Shown here in pieces: positions 39,202-49,386 of a stretch of DNA of 64,000 nt. Positions within the stretch are counted from its first letter, which is position 1. Every line of letters begins with the position of its first letter. This DNA is from Holosporaceae bacterium (GTDB taxonomy: Bacteria > Pseudomonadota > Alphaproteobacteria > UBA3830), in the NCBI GenBank assembly GCA_031288795.1, contig JAITQS010000058.1, positions 23,831 to 87,830 on the forward strand. Direction: 5' to 3'. A program made the translations under genes and the position numbers. The notes below the pieces were generated by a model. The model saw nothing but the letters and a program-made list of their open reading frames with translations, had not been told where the DNA came from and searched no databases.

Positions 39202-41337
39202 CTATCTCCGAGGAATTAATAGAGTAACTTTTGCTCCGCCCAGTTTACTATCTTCAAACAACAATTCTCCTCCATGATCTTGTACTATTTTCTTTACGAT
39301 CGTCAACCCCAGTCCTGTTCCTTTTGGCGTCAGGGTGAAGTAGGGCGTAGCGAGCGACTCTATTTTTTCCTTTGGCAGGCCGGGACCGTTATCTTCAACG
39401 GACACAACAATATGCTCATAGGTTTCCTCCAGAGTAACGCATATTTTTTTATCGGCTTTGGTTGTGGCATTCAGGGCATTTAGCGAATTTTGGATCAAAT
39501 TCACAATGGATTGATGCAAAAGTCTCTCATCTGCTCTGGTGGCGTAGGATTCCTTTGCATGGACGAAGATAATCTCGATGCCATTGGAGGTATTTTCCAT
39601 GAGAAAAATCGCCTGCTTGCAGATTTCGTATACATCACACAGTCGCAGCAGCGATTCCGGCAACCGTGCGAAAAAATTGAAATCGTCTATGAGTCTCTTG
39701 ATATCTCCCACCTGGCGAATTATGGTATTCACCAATTCAGAAAATATTTTGGGATCCGTCGATATTTGGGAAATATATTTTCTCTTCAGACGTTCTGCCG
39801 AAAGTTGAATCGGCGTCAGGGGATTTTTTATTTCATGAGCCACTCGACGCGCCACTTCTGCCCATGCGATTTTTCTCTGGGCCACGACAACATTTGTCAT
39901 ATCATCAAATGTTATCACGAATCTGCTGAGGTTGCCATCGGCGAAGTTTATGTTTTCCATTTTAACCGAGAGTAATAAATATTCTCCATCTTTTTTATAT
40001 TGCACTTCTCGTTCAATGAATTGCTTTTCATAGGCTTCCGTCATCATTTCTTGGATTTCTGGCATGAGGTTGCAGATGTGTTCTCCGAAAACAATTTCTT
40101 TTCCCAGTAATTTTTCAGCGGCGTTATTCCATATATAGATGGCGTTGTGGTCTATGCCTATCACTCCGGATGATACTCCCGCCAACACGCTGGTGGTAAA
40201 TTTCATTTTTTCATCTAATTCGGAATTAATATTGATCAGGTCTTCTTTTTGTTCCTGCACCTGCTGTACCATTTTATTGAAGGTTTTTATGAGCAGGGAC
40301 ATTTCCTCATCGGAGCTAACTTCTTTAGCTCGGGCGGTGTCATCTCCGTCGATGATGCTGGCGGAAACATCTATGAGGTTGCTTATGGGTTTCACAATTT
40401 TCCAGGAATATAAAATCGCAACCACTATGGAGGCCACCAGCAGCAGTATTCCCACCATCAAAAACATAAAAATGAAGGCAATTTCCAGAGAACCCCGCTT
40501 TTCCAGCAGATTATAATACTCGTTGTAGGCATTGCGGGCATTTTGGGCGTTCGATATGATCTGGGCATTGACATTTTTCTCTGTTATCAGGTACATACAT
40601 TCGTTGGAGCGGGTTCGAAAGCAGGCAATGGCCTTTATACTTTGGGTACCATTGTCCGGCAATTCTAGAATCATGGGATTTTTTTCATTTATCTGGTCGA
40701 CTATTTCGTTTTTATCTATATATATGAAGTGCAGAGCGGTACTGTATTTCGAATGGGCGATAATATTAAATGACGAGTCCAGCAGTATGGCGGAATTTAT
40801 TCCTTTCAGTACGCAGAGATCATCCAATTGGAATCCAATATTTTGGGAAAAATGTTCGTAGTCGATGTCTAGGATGTCCAGCATGGTTTCCACGTGGTAA
40901 TCCATAATTTTTGCGATTGTGAGGCAATCGTTCATGGCGTTTTTTTTGTGCTCGTCCAAATAGGACTCCGCCACTTTCATGGATTCCCGCAGCACAGTTC
41001 TGTTGCGTTCGTTGAACCAGGATTCTATGCCGCTGTGGAAGAAAAACGCTGAAAAAAGACTCATGCACACCGACGGAATCACCGACAATAGTGAAAAAAT
41101 AACCACAAATCTGAACGATAATCTGGATCCCTTGCTGTGTCGATTGGACCAGAGTTCGTATATTTTGTGGCTACTCAATAGCAAAAAAATCAGAATAAAA
41201 ACGATGTTGCCGTATAAAACCGCTATCACATTTTGCGAACCATTGCTGTAGGACTCGACGTTGGACAACAGCAGATAAGTAAAAATGCAAAAAAGCAGCG
41301 ATAGAGCGAAAAACAAACAGGTCAAAAAATTTCGCAC
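39202..41337 (-). CDS. ntrY: NtrY-like membrane sensor histidine kinase
   Basis: HAMP, PAS, RRVAHEIKNPLTPIQLSAERL, GTGLGLTIVKKIVQDHGG. Confidence 0.92.
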   Translation of the reverse strand: MRNFLTCLFFALSLLFCIFTYLLLSNVESYSNGSQNVIAVLYGNIVFILIFLLLSSHKIYELWSNRHSKGSRLSFRFVVIFSLLSVIPSVCMSLFSAFFFHSGIESWFNERNRTVLRESMKVAESYLDEHKKNAMNDCLTIAKIMDYHVETMLDILDIDYEHFSQNIGFQLDDLCVLKGINSAILLDSSFNIIAHSKYSTALHFIYIDKNEIVDQINEKNPMILELPDNGTQSIKAIACFRTRSNECMYLITEKNVNAQIISNAQNARNAYNEYYNLLEKRGSLEIAFIFMFLMVGILLLVASIVVAILYSWKIVKPISNLIDVSASIIDGDDTARAKEVSSDEEMSLLIKTFNKMVQQVQEQKEDLININSELDEKMKFTTSVLAGVSSGVIGIDHNAIYIWNNAAEKLLGKEIVFGEHICNLMPEIQEMMTEAYEKQFIEREVQYKKDGEYLLLSVKMENINFADGNLSRFVITFDDMTNVVVAQRKIAWAEVARRVAHEIKNPLTPIQLSAERLKRKYISQISTDPKIFSELVNTIIRQVGDIKRLIDDFNFFARLPESLLRLCDVYEICKQAIFLMENTSNGIEIIFVHAKESYATRADERLLHQSIVNLIQNSLNALNATTKADKKICVTLEETYEHIVVSVEDNGPGLPKEKIESLATPYFTLTPKGTGLGLTIVKKIVQDHGGELLFEDSKLGGAKVTLLIPRR

Positions 41338-41381
41338 TCTAGTTTTTTTTAAAAAAAGAATAATATTTTTTAAATAATCAA

Positions 41382-41651
41382 CTATTTATTATCTCCGGAA
41401 TTTTCTTTTGCCATTTTTTTGCGAAGCGTATTACGATTGATTCCGAGTATTTTTGCCGCCTGCAAACGATTGCCTCCAACATGTTTCAGTGTAACCTCAA
41501 ACATTATATGCTCCACTACACCAATGACGCGACCATAGAGTCCCGGCGGGATGACATTATCCTTATGGGAATCAAAATATTTTTCTAAATTTTGTTTCAG
41601 TACGTTTGATAATCCATTTTCCAGTAGTTCAGGATTTTTTTTATTCACCAT
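41382..41651 (-). CDS. Fis-like / NtrC C-terminal HTH small protein
   Basis: MFEVTLKHVGGNRLQAAKILGINRNTLRKKMAKE; 89 aa, located between dusB and ntrY. Confidence 0.88.
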   Translation of the reverse strand: MVNKKNPELLENGLSNVLKQNLEKYFDSHKDNVIPPGLYGRVIGVVEHIMFEVTLKHVGGNRLQAAKILGINRNTLRKKMAKENSGDNK

Positions 41652-41698
41652 ATATTACACTCCGATTATTTTTTTCCATACTTTTCAGAAAAAACTCA

Positions 41699-42670
41699 TT
41701 ACAATTTTTCTGCCAAGCTGTTTTCATATAGCTTCCGCACACGATCTTTTATAAATGAGATATCGTCGCTTCTATTTATTGTTTCTCTAAACCTAGATGC
41801 GCCACCTAGTCCATTACTATACCAGCAAAAGTGTTTTCTGAACACTCGTATTCCGTGAAGTTCGCCATAAAAATTTAGGGTATCATAAAAATGCTGCATT
41901 ACTATATTAAATTGCTCTTCCAATGATGGTGAAGGGGTTATTTTTTGGCCCTGGATAAAATCCATTATTTGACGAAGCAGCCATGGTTTTCCGAGGGTAG
42001 CTCTCCCGATCATTAGGCCAGCGGCGCCGGAGAGTTTCATAGATTTCACGGCATCCTGGGGAGTTTTTATGTCTCCATTGCAGAGGTAGGGAATTTTCAC
42101 GATATCTTGTAGTTCTGAAATTGCAGACCAATCTGCCTGACCGCTGTACATTTGATTTCTAGTTCGGCAGTGGATGGTGAGCATTTTAACTCCGATGTTT
42201 TCGAGTTTTTTGGCCAAACTGAAGCAGTTTATGTGTTCAGCATCCCATCCGAGTCTCATTTTGACGGTAACGGGGATTTTTACGGCGCCGACCACAGAGG
42301 CAGCGATTTCAACGGCCAGATCTTCGTTTTTCATGAGGGCCGCGCCGGACGCATTTGACACGATTTTTCGGGCAGGACATCCCATGTTGATATCCAGGAG
42401 ATCTGCTCCCATTGCTTCGTTTATCCGCGCCGATTCTGCCATATTCTGGGGACTGGCGCCGACAATCTGCACGATCTTTAGGGCATCAGCAGTTAGCAAT
42501 CTGCGCTGCGTTTTTTTACTATTGCGCACCAGGGCTTCGCTGGAGACCATTTCGGACACCACCGCCGAAGCCCCAAAAGAGCAAACCAAATGACGAAACG
42601 GTGCGTCGGTAATACCAGCCATGGGAGCAAGAAAAACCGGAGATTGATGAAAAAACTCTTGCAAATTCAT
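41699..42670 (-). CDS. dusB: tRNA-dihydrouridine synthase DusB (NifR3)
   Basis: FLAPMAGITDAPFRHLVCSFGA, DINMGCPARKI, LCNGDIKTPQDA, GLMIGRATLGKPWLLRQI. Confidence 0.94.
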   Translation of the reverse strand: MNLQEFFHQSPVFLAPMAGITDAPFRHLVCSFGASAVVSEMVSSEALVRNSKKTQRRLLTADALKIVQIVGASPQNMAESARINEAMGADLLDINMGCPARKIVSNASGAALMKNEDLAVEIAASVVGAVKIPVTVKMRLGWDAEHINCFSLAKKLENIGVKMLTIHCRTRNQMYSGQADWSAISELQDIVKIPYLCNGDIKTPQDAVKSMKLSGAAGLMIGRATLGKPWLLRQIMDFIQGQKITPSPSLEEQFNIVMQHFYDTLNFYGELHGIRVFRKHFCWYSNGLGGASRFRETINRSDDISFIKDRVRKLYENSLAEKL

Positions 42671-42675
42671 GGAGA

Positions 42676-43101
42676 TCAAAACTCTATTTTTATGTCGTAT
42701 ACCGGATGTTCCAGGAGATTAACCGACTGGTAAGACGCAAATTTCCAATTGGAAAAAATTTTTTTTCGATTTTCATAAACCTCGATGTAGGCATATATTT
42801 CTTTGGTATCCTCCGGACTATTTTTGAAACATCGCCTCAGTTTGAGAGATATATTTCCGAAACTGATGACTTCGTTCAATTTTACGTTGCGGCGAAAGAC
42901 TTTTCCACTGATTTTATCGAGGATTTGTATGTTGACGCCGTCTATTTCCACCGGATAGGAATCCCAAATGGACTCGATTTCGTCGTCGTCCGTCTCATTG
43001 GGGTTGATATCGTATATGTCAGAGGAGGCATCTTCCGGAAAAATGTTTTCCACCTCTCCTAAAATACAAATAATCGACAAAAAAACTCTGCAATTCAGCA
43101 T
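42676..43101 (-). CDS. DUF2155 family protein
   Basis: ILDKISGKVFRRNVKLNEVISFGNISLKLRRCFK, NLLEHPVYDIKI. Confidence 0.8.
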   Translation of the reverse strand: MLNCRVFLSIICILGEVENIFPEDASSDIYDINPNETDDDEIESIWDSYPVEIDGVNIQILDKISGKVFRRNVKLNEVISFGNISLKLRRCFKNSPEDTKEIYAYIEVYENRKKIFSNWKFASYQSVNLLEHPVYDIKIEF

Positions 43102-43116
43102 TGGCGACTGCTCTGA

Positions 43117-43401
43117 TTAACTATCTTTTGTTTCGCCATCGAGTGACATATCCTCTTCTTCGTCCAATTCATCGATTTCGTCGTCCGCTTCGTCCACCAG
43201 AACGTCGTCGGTTATGTCTACGGCGCTGCTTTCCACGTCCTCACTTTTTTCCTGAGAATTTTTTGTCTTTCTCTTATATAAATGCTCCGGATCAAAAAAT
43301 GCACCGCAGACGGGACAATTTATGGGAGATTTATCAAAATCATAAAAACGAACATTGCATGCCAGACATACTCTCTTGGTACCCCATTTTTCTTTTTCCA
43401 T
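43117..43401 (-). CDS. TIGR02300-type FYDLN zinc-ribbon protein
   Basis: WGTKRVCLACNVRFYDFDKSPINCPVCGAFFDP plus acidic C-terminus. Confidence 0.88.
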   Translation of the reverse strand: MEKEKWGTKRVCLACNVRFYDFDKSPINCPVCGAFFDPEHLYKRKTKNSQEKSEDVESSAVDITDDVLVDEADDEIDELDEEEDMSLDGETKDS

Positions 43402-43571
43402 TTACTATTTCCCCCGCTCCAAATTTAAAATTTGATTTTGGAGACAGCTCACAAACCAAGCTTTTCCGAGAATTTTTCAGAAGGAGCGCAGATACCCACG
43501 TCATTGCCAGCAGTGGATCCGGCACCTAAAACATCTAAAAACGGTTTGTGAAACAGTTTCCGGATGCTAGA

Positions 43572-44414
43572 CTACTCTAAAGTCAAATAAATAGCACTAT
43601 ATTTTTTGGGTTTTTGCTTCCATAAACTAACCACATATCCTCCCAATCCGGATCCTATGGGTTTTGCGGCTGCAGCTCCGCTGCACATCAAGCTATTTAT
43701 GTGCTGTAATAAATTTTCGCTACAGAGTCCCCAGCTGCGAAAAACGTCGTTTCCCAACCGAATGCCTTCCTTCAGCTTAGCAAAATCGGAATTTCTTACT
43801 CCCTGTTCGCAGAGATCTGCGGCCAAATTCATTTGTTCATCCAATTTCTTGGCCAGAGTTGCATTGTGGGCGAAAACGCTGTCAATGACGGCCGCACAGC
43901 GGGAGGTCGACGAGCTCTGGCCCGAATAGGTTAGCAACAAATGAGATAAATCAGGATTTTCTAGAATATCAATTACGCAATTGTGCTTAAATACCACCGG
44001 TTTATTGAGCATGGCGACTGCCACGTCCAGACCACTGCTTTTTCCGTGAAACGTGTCCTCAAGACGACAGGCCAGCGACGAAATATTTTGGCAAAATCCC
44101 AGATGTCCGAAGATAGCCGCAACATTTCGGCACAGCGCTGCGGAGCTCCCGAGACCAGATTTTTCCGGAATATTATTTTCCACGGTAAATTTTCCGCGAA
44201 TATCTTCAAAATCGACATTGGTCAGCGTCGCTGCTCGCTGCAGTAGCAAAACAAACGTGTCTTCATGCTTTTCGTCATTTACGCGTAGTTTATCGTCTTC
44301 TTCGTAGATTATCGAACTCCTGTAATGTGCTAGAGGGAAAGCAATTGCCTTTCCTCCCCTAACCACCGTATGTTCTCCGGCCAATATCCACTTGGCGTAA
44401 CTAACAAACTCCAT
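43572..44414 (-). CDS. GHMP kinase, mevalonate-kinase-like
   Basis: MEFVSYAKWILAGEHTVVRGGKAIAFPL, PEKSGLGSSAALC, FHGKSSGLDVAVA; start moved to 44414 because the longer ORF overlaps the next gene. Confidence 0.75.
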   Translation of the reverse strand: MEFVSYAKWILAGEHTVVRGGKAIAFPLAHYRSSIIYEEDDKLRVNDEKHEDTFVLLLQRAATLTNVDFEDIRGKFTVENNIPEKSGLGSSAALCRNVAAIFGHLGFCQNISSLACRLEDTFHGKSSGLDVAVAMLNKPVVFKHNCVIDILENPDLSHLLLTYSGQSSSTSRCAAVIDSVFAHNATLAKKLDEQMNLAADLCEQGVRNSDFAKLKEGIRLGNDVFRSWGLCSENLLQHINSLMCSGAAAAKPIGSGLGGYVVSLWKQKPKKYSAIYLTLE

Positions 44415-44539
44415 TTTATTCCCATGAATACGAAAACACCTGCCGTGTAAAAAATCCTCGGATCCCAACAGTCGCCCAGTGATATTTTCTGCGAGAACGA
44501 GATGCGGCGCCAATCCTAAACGACACACCGGAACAAACG

Positions 44540-45187
44540 CTATTCCAGAGCGGCCAAATCTTTTTTGGCCTGTGCCGCCAAGGTACCGGAAGCGAAGTCC
44601 CGAAGCATTTTTTCCAAAGTGGACTTCTGCTGCTGTTTTTTGTTCAATTTGCCAAAACATACGGACAAATTATAGAGCGCTTCGTTTGCTTTTCGTCCCT
44701 TGGGATTGGTTTTGTAACTTTCCATGTACTTCAGAGCAGCTTCTTGGAGGTTTCCATTATTCACGTAGCAATTTCCCAAATAGAATAGCATGATTCCCTT
44801 ATATATGCTCTGGGGATTTTTTTTCAGAAACACATTGAGCAGATTTTTGGCATCTTCCGATTTTTTATTTTCAATCATATTTTCTGCAATTTTTATAATT
44901 TCTTCCGGAGTTTTTTTATCCATAGTTTCCCATAAAATTTTTTCTTTTTCTTCCTTGAGTTTTTTGTCGACAAACTCTGCCAGGGTGGCATTTTGTTGAT
45001 TTAGAGTGGCGATTTTCGCTTCAATTTGGCAAATTTTTTGTTCTATTTCCTCAATTTTGCCATTTAGAAATCGTACGGTTTCTTCCAATTCGCTATTGTC
45101 GTAGATTCTCGGAGCGCTTTTTTGATTTCGACCGTCCACATTAAGCACAAATCCCAATATGATGAGGGCGTATATTTTTTTTCTCAT
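44540..45187 (-). CDS. CpoB/YbgF-like Tol-Pal-associated TPR protein
   Basis: signal-like N-terminus, coiled coil, TPRs (YKGIMLFYLGNCYVNNGNLQEAALKYMESYKTNPKG). Confidence 0.78.
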   Translation of the reverse strand: MRKKIYALIILGFVLNVDGRNQKSAPRIYDNSELEETVRFLNGKIEEIEQKICQIEAKIATLNQQNATLAEFVDKKLKEEKEKILWETMDKKTPEEIIKIAENMIENKKSEDAKNLLNVFLKKNPQSIYKGIMLFYLGNCYVNNGNLQEAALKYMESYKTNPKGRKANEALYNLSVCFGKLNKKQQQKSTLEKMLRDFASGTLAAQAKKDLAALE

Positions 45188-45299
45188 GATTTTTTCTCAT
45201 TTTACAAGAACAATGCGTAGAAATAATAGCAGAATTAGGAACTTAATAAAAGAGACCATTTCCCCATGAGATATTTTCCCAAGAGTCTCTAGAATATTT

Positions 45300-46442
45300 T
45301 TATATGGTGAGGATAATGCCATTTTCTGGTTTCCAATAGAGAAAGACTTCGTCTTCCCATTGTATGGGGCGTTCCGCCGCTCGGACCAAATTTACGACGG
45401 TGGCCAGCACTTTTATTCCCGACTGCAGCAGTACGTGGTATATAGAGACATCCCCCAGATATACTATGTCTTCCACGACTCCTTTGGTCCAGTTATATTC
45501 TCCTTTGGGGGTGATTGTCGTAAGCATGACTTTTTCCGGACGGATGGCCACGCTTATTTGTGCTCCCACCGGCACCGATGCCGAATGGGTTATGTAGAGA
45601 TTTCTTTCCATGGACTGGGATTTTACGATCACGTGATCCGATTGCTCTTCCATAATAATTCCATCGAACAGATTTACGGATCCTATGAAATTCGCCGCAT
45701 ATTTGGAATTGGGGTATTCGTATATTTCGGTGGGGCCACCGACCTGCAGAATTCTTCCTTCGTTCATTAATCCTATGCGGGTTGACATGGTCATGGCTTC
45801 TTCCTGATCGTGGGAGACCATCACGAAGGTTACGCCTACTTTCTCCTGAATATTAACCAATTCCAGCTGAGTTCTTTCGCGTAATTTTTTATCGAGTGCC
45901 GCCATGGGCTCGTCCAGGAGCACCAATTTCGGATGCTTTACGAGACTGCGGGCCAGCGCCACTCTCTGCATTTCTCCGCCGGATAATTGATCTGGAGTTC
46001 GTTTTTCGTAGCCGCTCATTTGAACGAGCTCCAGATATGCGGCTACGCGCTCGCGTATTTCTGCTTTGTTTTTTCCCTCCTGTATAAGGCCGAAGGCGAC
46101 ATTTTGTTCCACGGTCATGTGCGGAAACAGCGCGTAGGACTGAAATACCATACTAACAGGACGCTTGTAGGCCGGAGTATCAGTCATATCGACTCCGTCT
46201 ATGAAAATTTTGCCGGTGGTAGGAGGCTCAAAGCCCGCCAGCATTCTCAGCAGAGTGGATTTTCCGCAGCCGGACCGTCCCAGCAGCGAAAACAGTTCTC
46301 CCTTATATATGGATAGCGACACATCGTTAACCGCCACACAGCCATTGAAAGTTTTCGTGAGGTTTTTGATGGTTACATATGGCTTTGATTTTTGATCCTG
46401 CCAAGGTTCTAGTGCACTCAAATGCTTTGCCTGCGTCGCCAT
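45300..46442 (-). CDS. potA: Polyamine ABC transporter ATP-binding protein (PotA-like)
   Basis: LGRSGCGKSTLLRMLAGFEPPTTGKIFIDGVDMTD, LSGGEMQRVALARSL, TOBE-like C-terminus. Confidence 0.87.
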   Translation of the reverse strand: MATQAKHLSALEPWQDQKSKPYVTIKNLTKTFNGCVAVNDVSLSIYKGELFSLLGRSGCGKSTLLRMLAGFEPPTTGKIFIDGVDMTDTPAYKRPVSMVFQSYALFPHMTVEQNVAFGLIQEGKNKAEIRERVAAYLELVQMSGYEKRTPDQLSGGEMQRVALARSLVKHPKLVLLDEPMAALDKKLRERTQLELVNIQEKVGVTFVMVSHDQEEAMTMSTRIGLMNEGRILQVGGPTEIYEYPNSKYAANFIGSVNLFDGIIMEEQSDHVIVKSQSMERNLYITHSASVPVGAQISVAIRPEKVMLTTITPKGEYNWTKGVVEDIVYLGDVSIYHVLLQSGIKVLATVVNLVRAAERPIQWEDEVFLYWKPENGIILTI

Positions 46443-46700
46443 TGATGCTCCTTCTATTTTCCAACGGCTACAGAATACAAAAAGAGTGCAAATATTGCAA
46501 TAATTGACTGTTTTTTGATTCGGGCCTAAATTGCTTACATCCGAAAACTGCTAATGCCAGAAACTTTATTTTCCCAACTTAAAAAAGCTCTTACTACCCT
46601 ACGAATTAAACAACGAAAATTCAGAGATTTTATCCGGCAATTTCTATTTTTGCTGGGCAATCCCAAACTGGAGATTAATTGCCACTCCAATGAGACTTAC

Positions 46701-48635
46701 TTAATTATAATACTTCTCCGCCTTAGACTTCTGGTGAACAACGTGTTCAGGAGACAATTCGGATAAGAATCTCGAAGGTAGATTAGCCTGCCATTGATTG
46801 TATACTTTTCTATTCATGGCATAGGTGATGAAGGCATATTTTTTAGCGCGCGTTAGGCCGACATAGGCTAGACGTCGCTCTTCTTCGAGATTTCCCTCCT
46901 GCAGGCTCATGTTGTGGGGAAATACGCCCTCTTCCCATCCGGCCAGGAACACGGCGTCGAATTCCAAGCCTTTGGCGCTGTGCAATGTCATTAGGCTAAC
47001 GACGTCGTCTCCGCTGTTTTTTCGAGCATCGGTCACCAGACTGACGTGTTCTATGAATGTGGCAAGGTCTTCGAAATCCTCGAGTGCCCTCAGCAATTCT
47101 TTCAGATTTTCCTCCCGCGTTTGGGATTCGACAGTACGTTCATTGGTCAGAATACTGAGGTAACCGGTTTCGTCCAGTATGATTTTTGCCATTACGGCCG
47201 GCGAGAGATCGTTTCTTTTTCCCAGGGATTCGATAAATTTCACGAAGGTAGAAAGTGATTCCATCACTGTTGGACGAAATTCGTTATTTTCCAGCATTTC
47301 CTTCGCCGACTGAAACAGAGAAATATTGCGCTCAGCGGATCTGGCATGCAGTTTGGCCATGACGGCGGCTCCGATGCCTCTTTTGGGAACATTGACGACG
47401 CGTTCGAAGGCCAGACTGTCGTTGGGCTGATATATGAGTCTCATATAGGCGATCAGGTCCTTTATTTCCTGACGATCGTAGAACTTCAGATTTCCCACCA
47501 CTTTGTAGGGAATGCCGTAGGCGATCAGACGTTCTTCGAATTCTCGTGTTTGGAATCCGGCCCGCACCAAAATGGCCATTTCGCCAAATTTTACGGATTT
47601 AAGATGGAGTAATTCTATTTTTTCGGCGACAATTTTTGCTTCGTCGAATCCGTTATATGCTCTCTGGATCAGCAATTTTTCTCCATTATTGCCGTCGGTC
47701 CATATGGTTTTTCCCAGTCTATTTTCGTTATGGGCGATGAGGGAGGAAGCTGCTCCCAGAATATGTCCGCCGGACCGATAATTGCGCTCGAGTCTGACAA
47801 TTTTGGTGTTCAAAAAATCTTTCTCGAAGCGGAGAATGTTGCCCACTTCCGCTCCTCTCCAGCTATAGATGGCCTGGTCGTCGTCGCCGACGCAGCAGAG
47901 GCCCGAGCCGTTGGGCGAAAGCATTCTCAGCCACATGTATTGGGTCATGTTGGTGTCCTGGTACTCGTCCACCAATATATATTTGAACTTGTCCCGATAT
48001 TTCTGGAGAATGTGAGAATTTTCCTTGAAAATGCGAATTACGTACATCAGCAAGTCACCGAAATCTACGGAATCATAGCTAAAAATTCGCTCCTGATATA
48101 GGGCATAGACTCTGCCGTCTATGGATTTGGCGTCAATGCGAGGATCGTTGGGACACATGCATTTGTCCTTCCAGCGAGATATGGCGGTAACAACCGAATT
48201 GGCTATTTTTTTATCGATATTCAATTCCTTAAGTATCTGCCCAACGAGCTTTTGCTGATCACCGGTGTCAATTACGGTAAAACTATTGCTGAGACCTATG
48301 AGATCCGCATTACTTCTCAGTATTTTTGCACAAATCGAGTGAAAAGTGCCTAGCCAAACAGATTCGGTTCCGGTGACCATGGCCGAAAGACGCTCCTTCA
48401 TCTCCATAGCGGCTCTGTTACTAAAGGTCACCGCCAGAATCTGGGACGGAAAAGCATAGCCGTTTTCTATCATATAGGCGATTTTGGTGGTAAGAACCTT
48501 TGTCTTGCCGGTACCGGCTCCGGATAGCACCAGCAATGTTCTATCGAGAGTAACAACGGCCTCTCTTTGCTCCGGATTTAATCCATCCAACAAACAATTA
48601 TCCATGTCTAAATTCTTAGCTGTATTAACTTGCAC
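46701..48635 (-). CDS. uvrD: UvrD/PcrA-type superfamily 1 DNA helicase
   Basis: LSGAGTGKTKVLTTKIAYM, VDEYQDTN, GDDDQAIYSWRGA, LMTLHSAKGLEFDAVFLAGWEEGVFPH. Confidence 0.95.
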   Translation of the reverse strand: MQVNTAKNLDMDNCLLDGLNPEQREAVVTLDRTLLVLSGAGTGKTKVLTTKIAYMIENGYAFPSQILAVTFSNRAAMEMKERLSAMVTGTESVWLGTFHSICAKILRSNADLIGLSNSFTVIDTGDQQKLVGQILKELNIDKKIANSVVTAISRWKDKCMCPNDPRIDAKSIDGRVYALYQERIFSYDSVDFGDLLMYVIRIFKENSHILQKYRDKFKYILVDEYQDTNMTQYMWLRMLSPNGSGLCCVGDDDQAIYSWRGAEVGNILRFEKDFLNTKIVRLERNYRSGGHILGAASSLIAHNENRLGKTIWTDGNNGEKLLIQRAYNGFDEAKIVAEKIELLHLKSVKFGEMAILVRAGFQTREFEERLIAYGIPYKVVGNLKFYDRQEIKDLIAYMRLIYQPNDSLAFERVVNVPKRGIGAAVMAKLHARSAERNISLFQSAKEMLENNEFRPTVMESLSTFVKFIESLGKRNDLSPAVMAKIILDETGYLSILTNERTVESQTREENLKELLRALEDFEDLATFIEHVSLVTDARKNSGDDVVSLMTLHSAKGLEFDAVFLAGWEEGVFPHNMSLQEGNLEEERRLAYVGLTRAKKYAFITYAMNRKVYNQWQANLPSRFLSELSPEHVVHQKSKAEKYYN

Positions 48636-48713
48636 TTTAATATTCCAATCTAAAAAACTCGTTTTTTTATTATCTATAATTTGCTATTGTAAAGCAAAAT
48701 GGAGGCTTAGAAA

Positions 48714-49352
48714 ATGGAATTATTTTTAGATACAGCGAATTTGGAAGAAATATCGCTCTATGGCGCTTTTATCGATGGCATTACCACCAATCCAACGATA
48801 ATGTCCAGATACGCGCACAACGAACATTACTCGCTGGTGCGAAAAATATGCGGAATGGTCCGCGGTCCCGTGAGCGTGGAAGTTAACTCGGAAGACTTCG
48901 AAGGAATGGTACAAGAAGGACAAAAACTTGCCACCATCAGCAATAAAGTTTGCGTGAAATTACCTTGCACGTTTGATGGTTTCATGGCTTCCAAAAAATT
49001 GTCAGCGGGGGGAATTCCCACAAACCTGACTCTGTGTTTTTCGCCGACGCAGGCGCTGATCGCCGCCAAATGCGGAGCAACCTACGTATCTCCCTTTATT
49101 GGTCGACTGGAAGACTCCGGCCACGATGGCATCTTATTGCTAGAGGAAATAGCAGAAATATATCAGGCAAATGAATATGAAACAAAAATACTCGCGGCAT
49201 CGATTCGGAGCGTTAGTCATGTGGTTCAGGCCGCCAGAATTGGAGTGGGAGCAATAACTTTGCCTCCCCATGTAATGCAGCAGTGTCTGGAACATCCTCT
49301 GACGCACAAGGGGATGGAAATTTTTTCCCGCAACTGGGAAAACAAAAAATAA
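48714..49352 (+). CDS. Transaldolase-like protein (TalC/Fsa type)
   Basis: MELFLDTANLEEISLY, DGITTNPTIM, VSPFIGRLEDSGHDG. Confidence 0.9.
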   Translation: MELFLDTANLEEISLYGAFIDGITTNPTIMSRYAHNEHYSLVRKICGMVRGPVSVEVNSEDFEGMVQEGQKLATISNKVCVKLPCTFDGFMASKKLSAGGIPTNLTLCFSPTQALIAAKCGATYVSPFIGRLEDSGHDGILLLEEIAEIYQANEYETKILAASIRSVSHVVQAARIGVGAITLPPHVMQQCLEHPLTHKGMEIFSRNWENKK

Positions 49353-49386
49353 AAAATATTAAGAAGGGGCCTAGTAGAAAGAATAG

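Noticed and set aside
44415-44660. N-terminal extension of the GHMP kinase ORF
   Set aside because: Overlaps the cpoB-like gene; GHMP family N-terminus matches a start at 44414
46554-46766. 70-aa + strand ORF downstream of uvrD
   Set aside because: Overlaps the uvrD 3' end on the opposite strand; no recognisable domain
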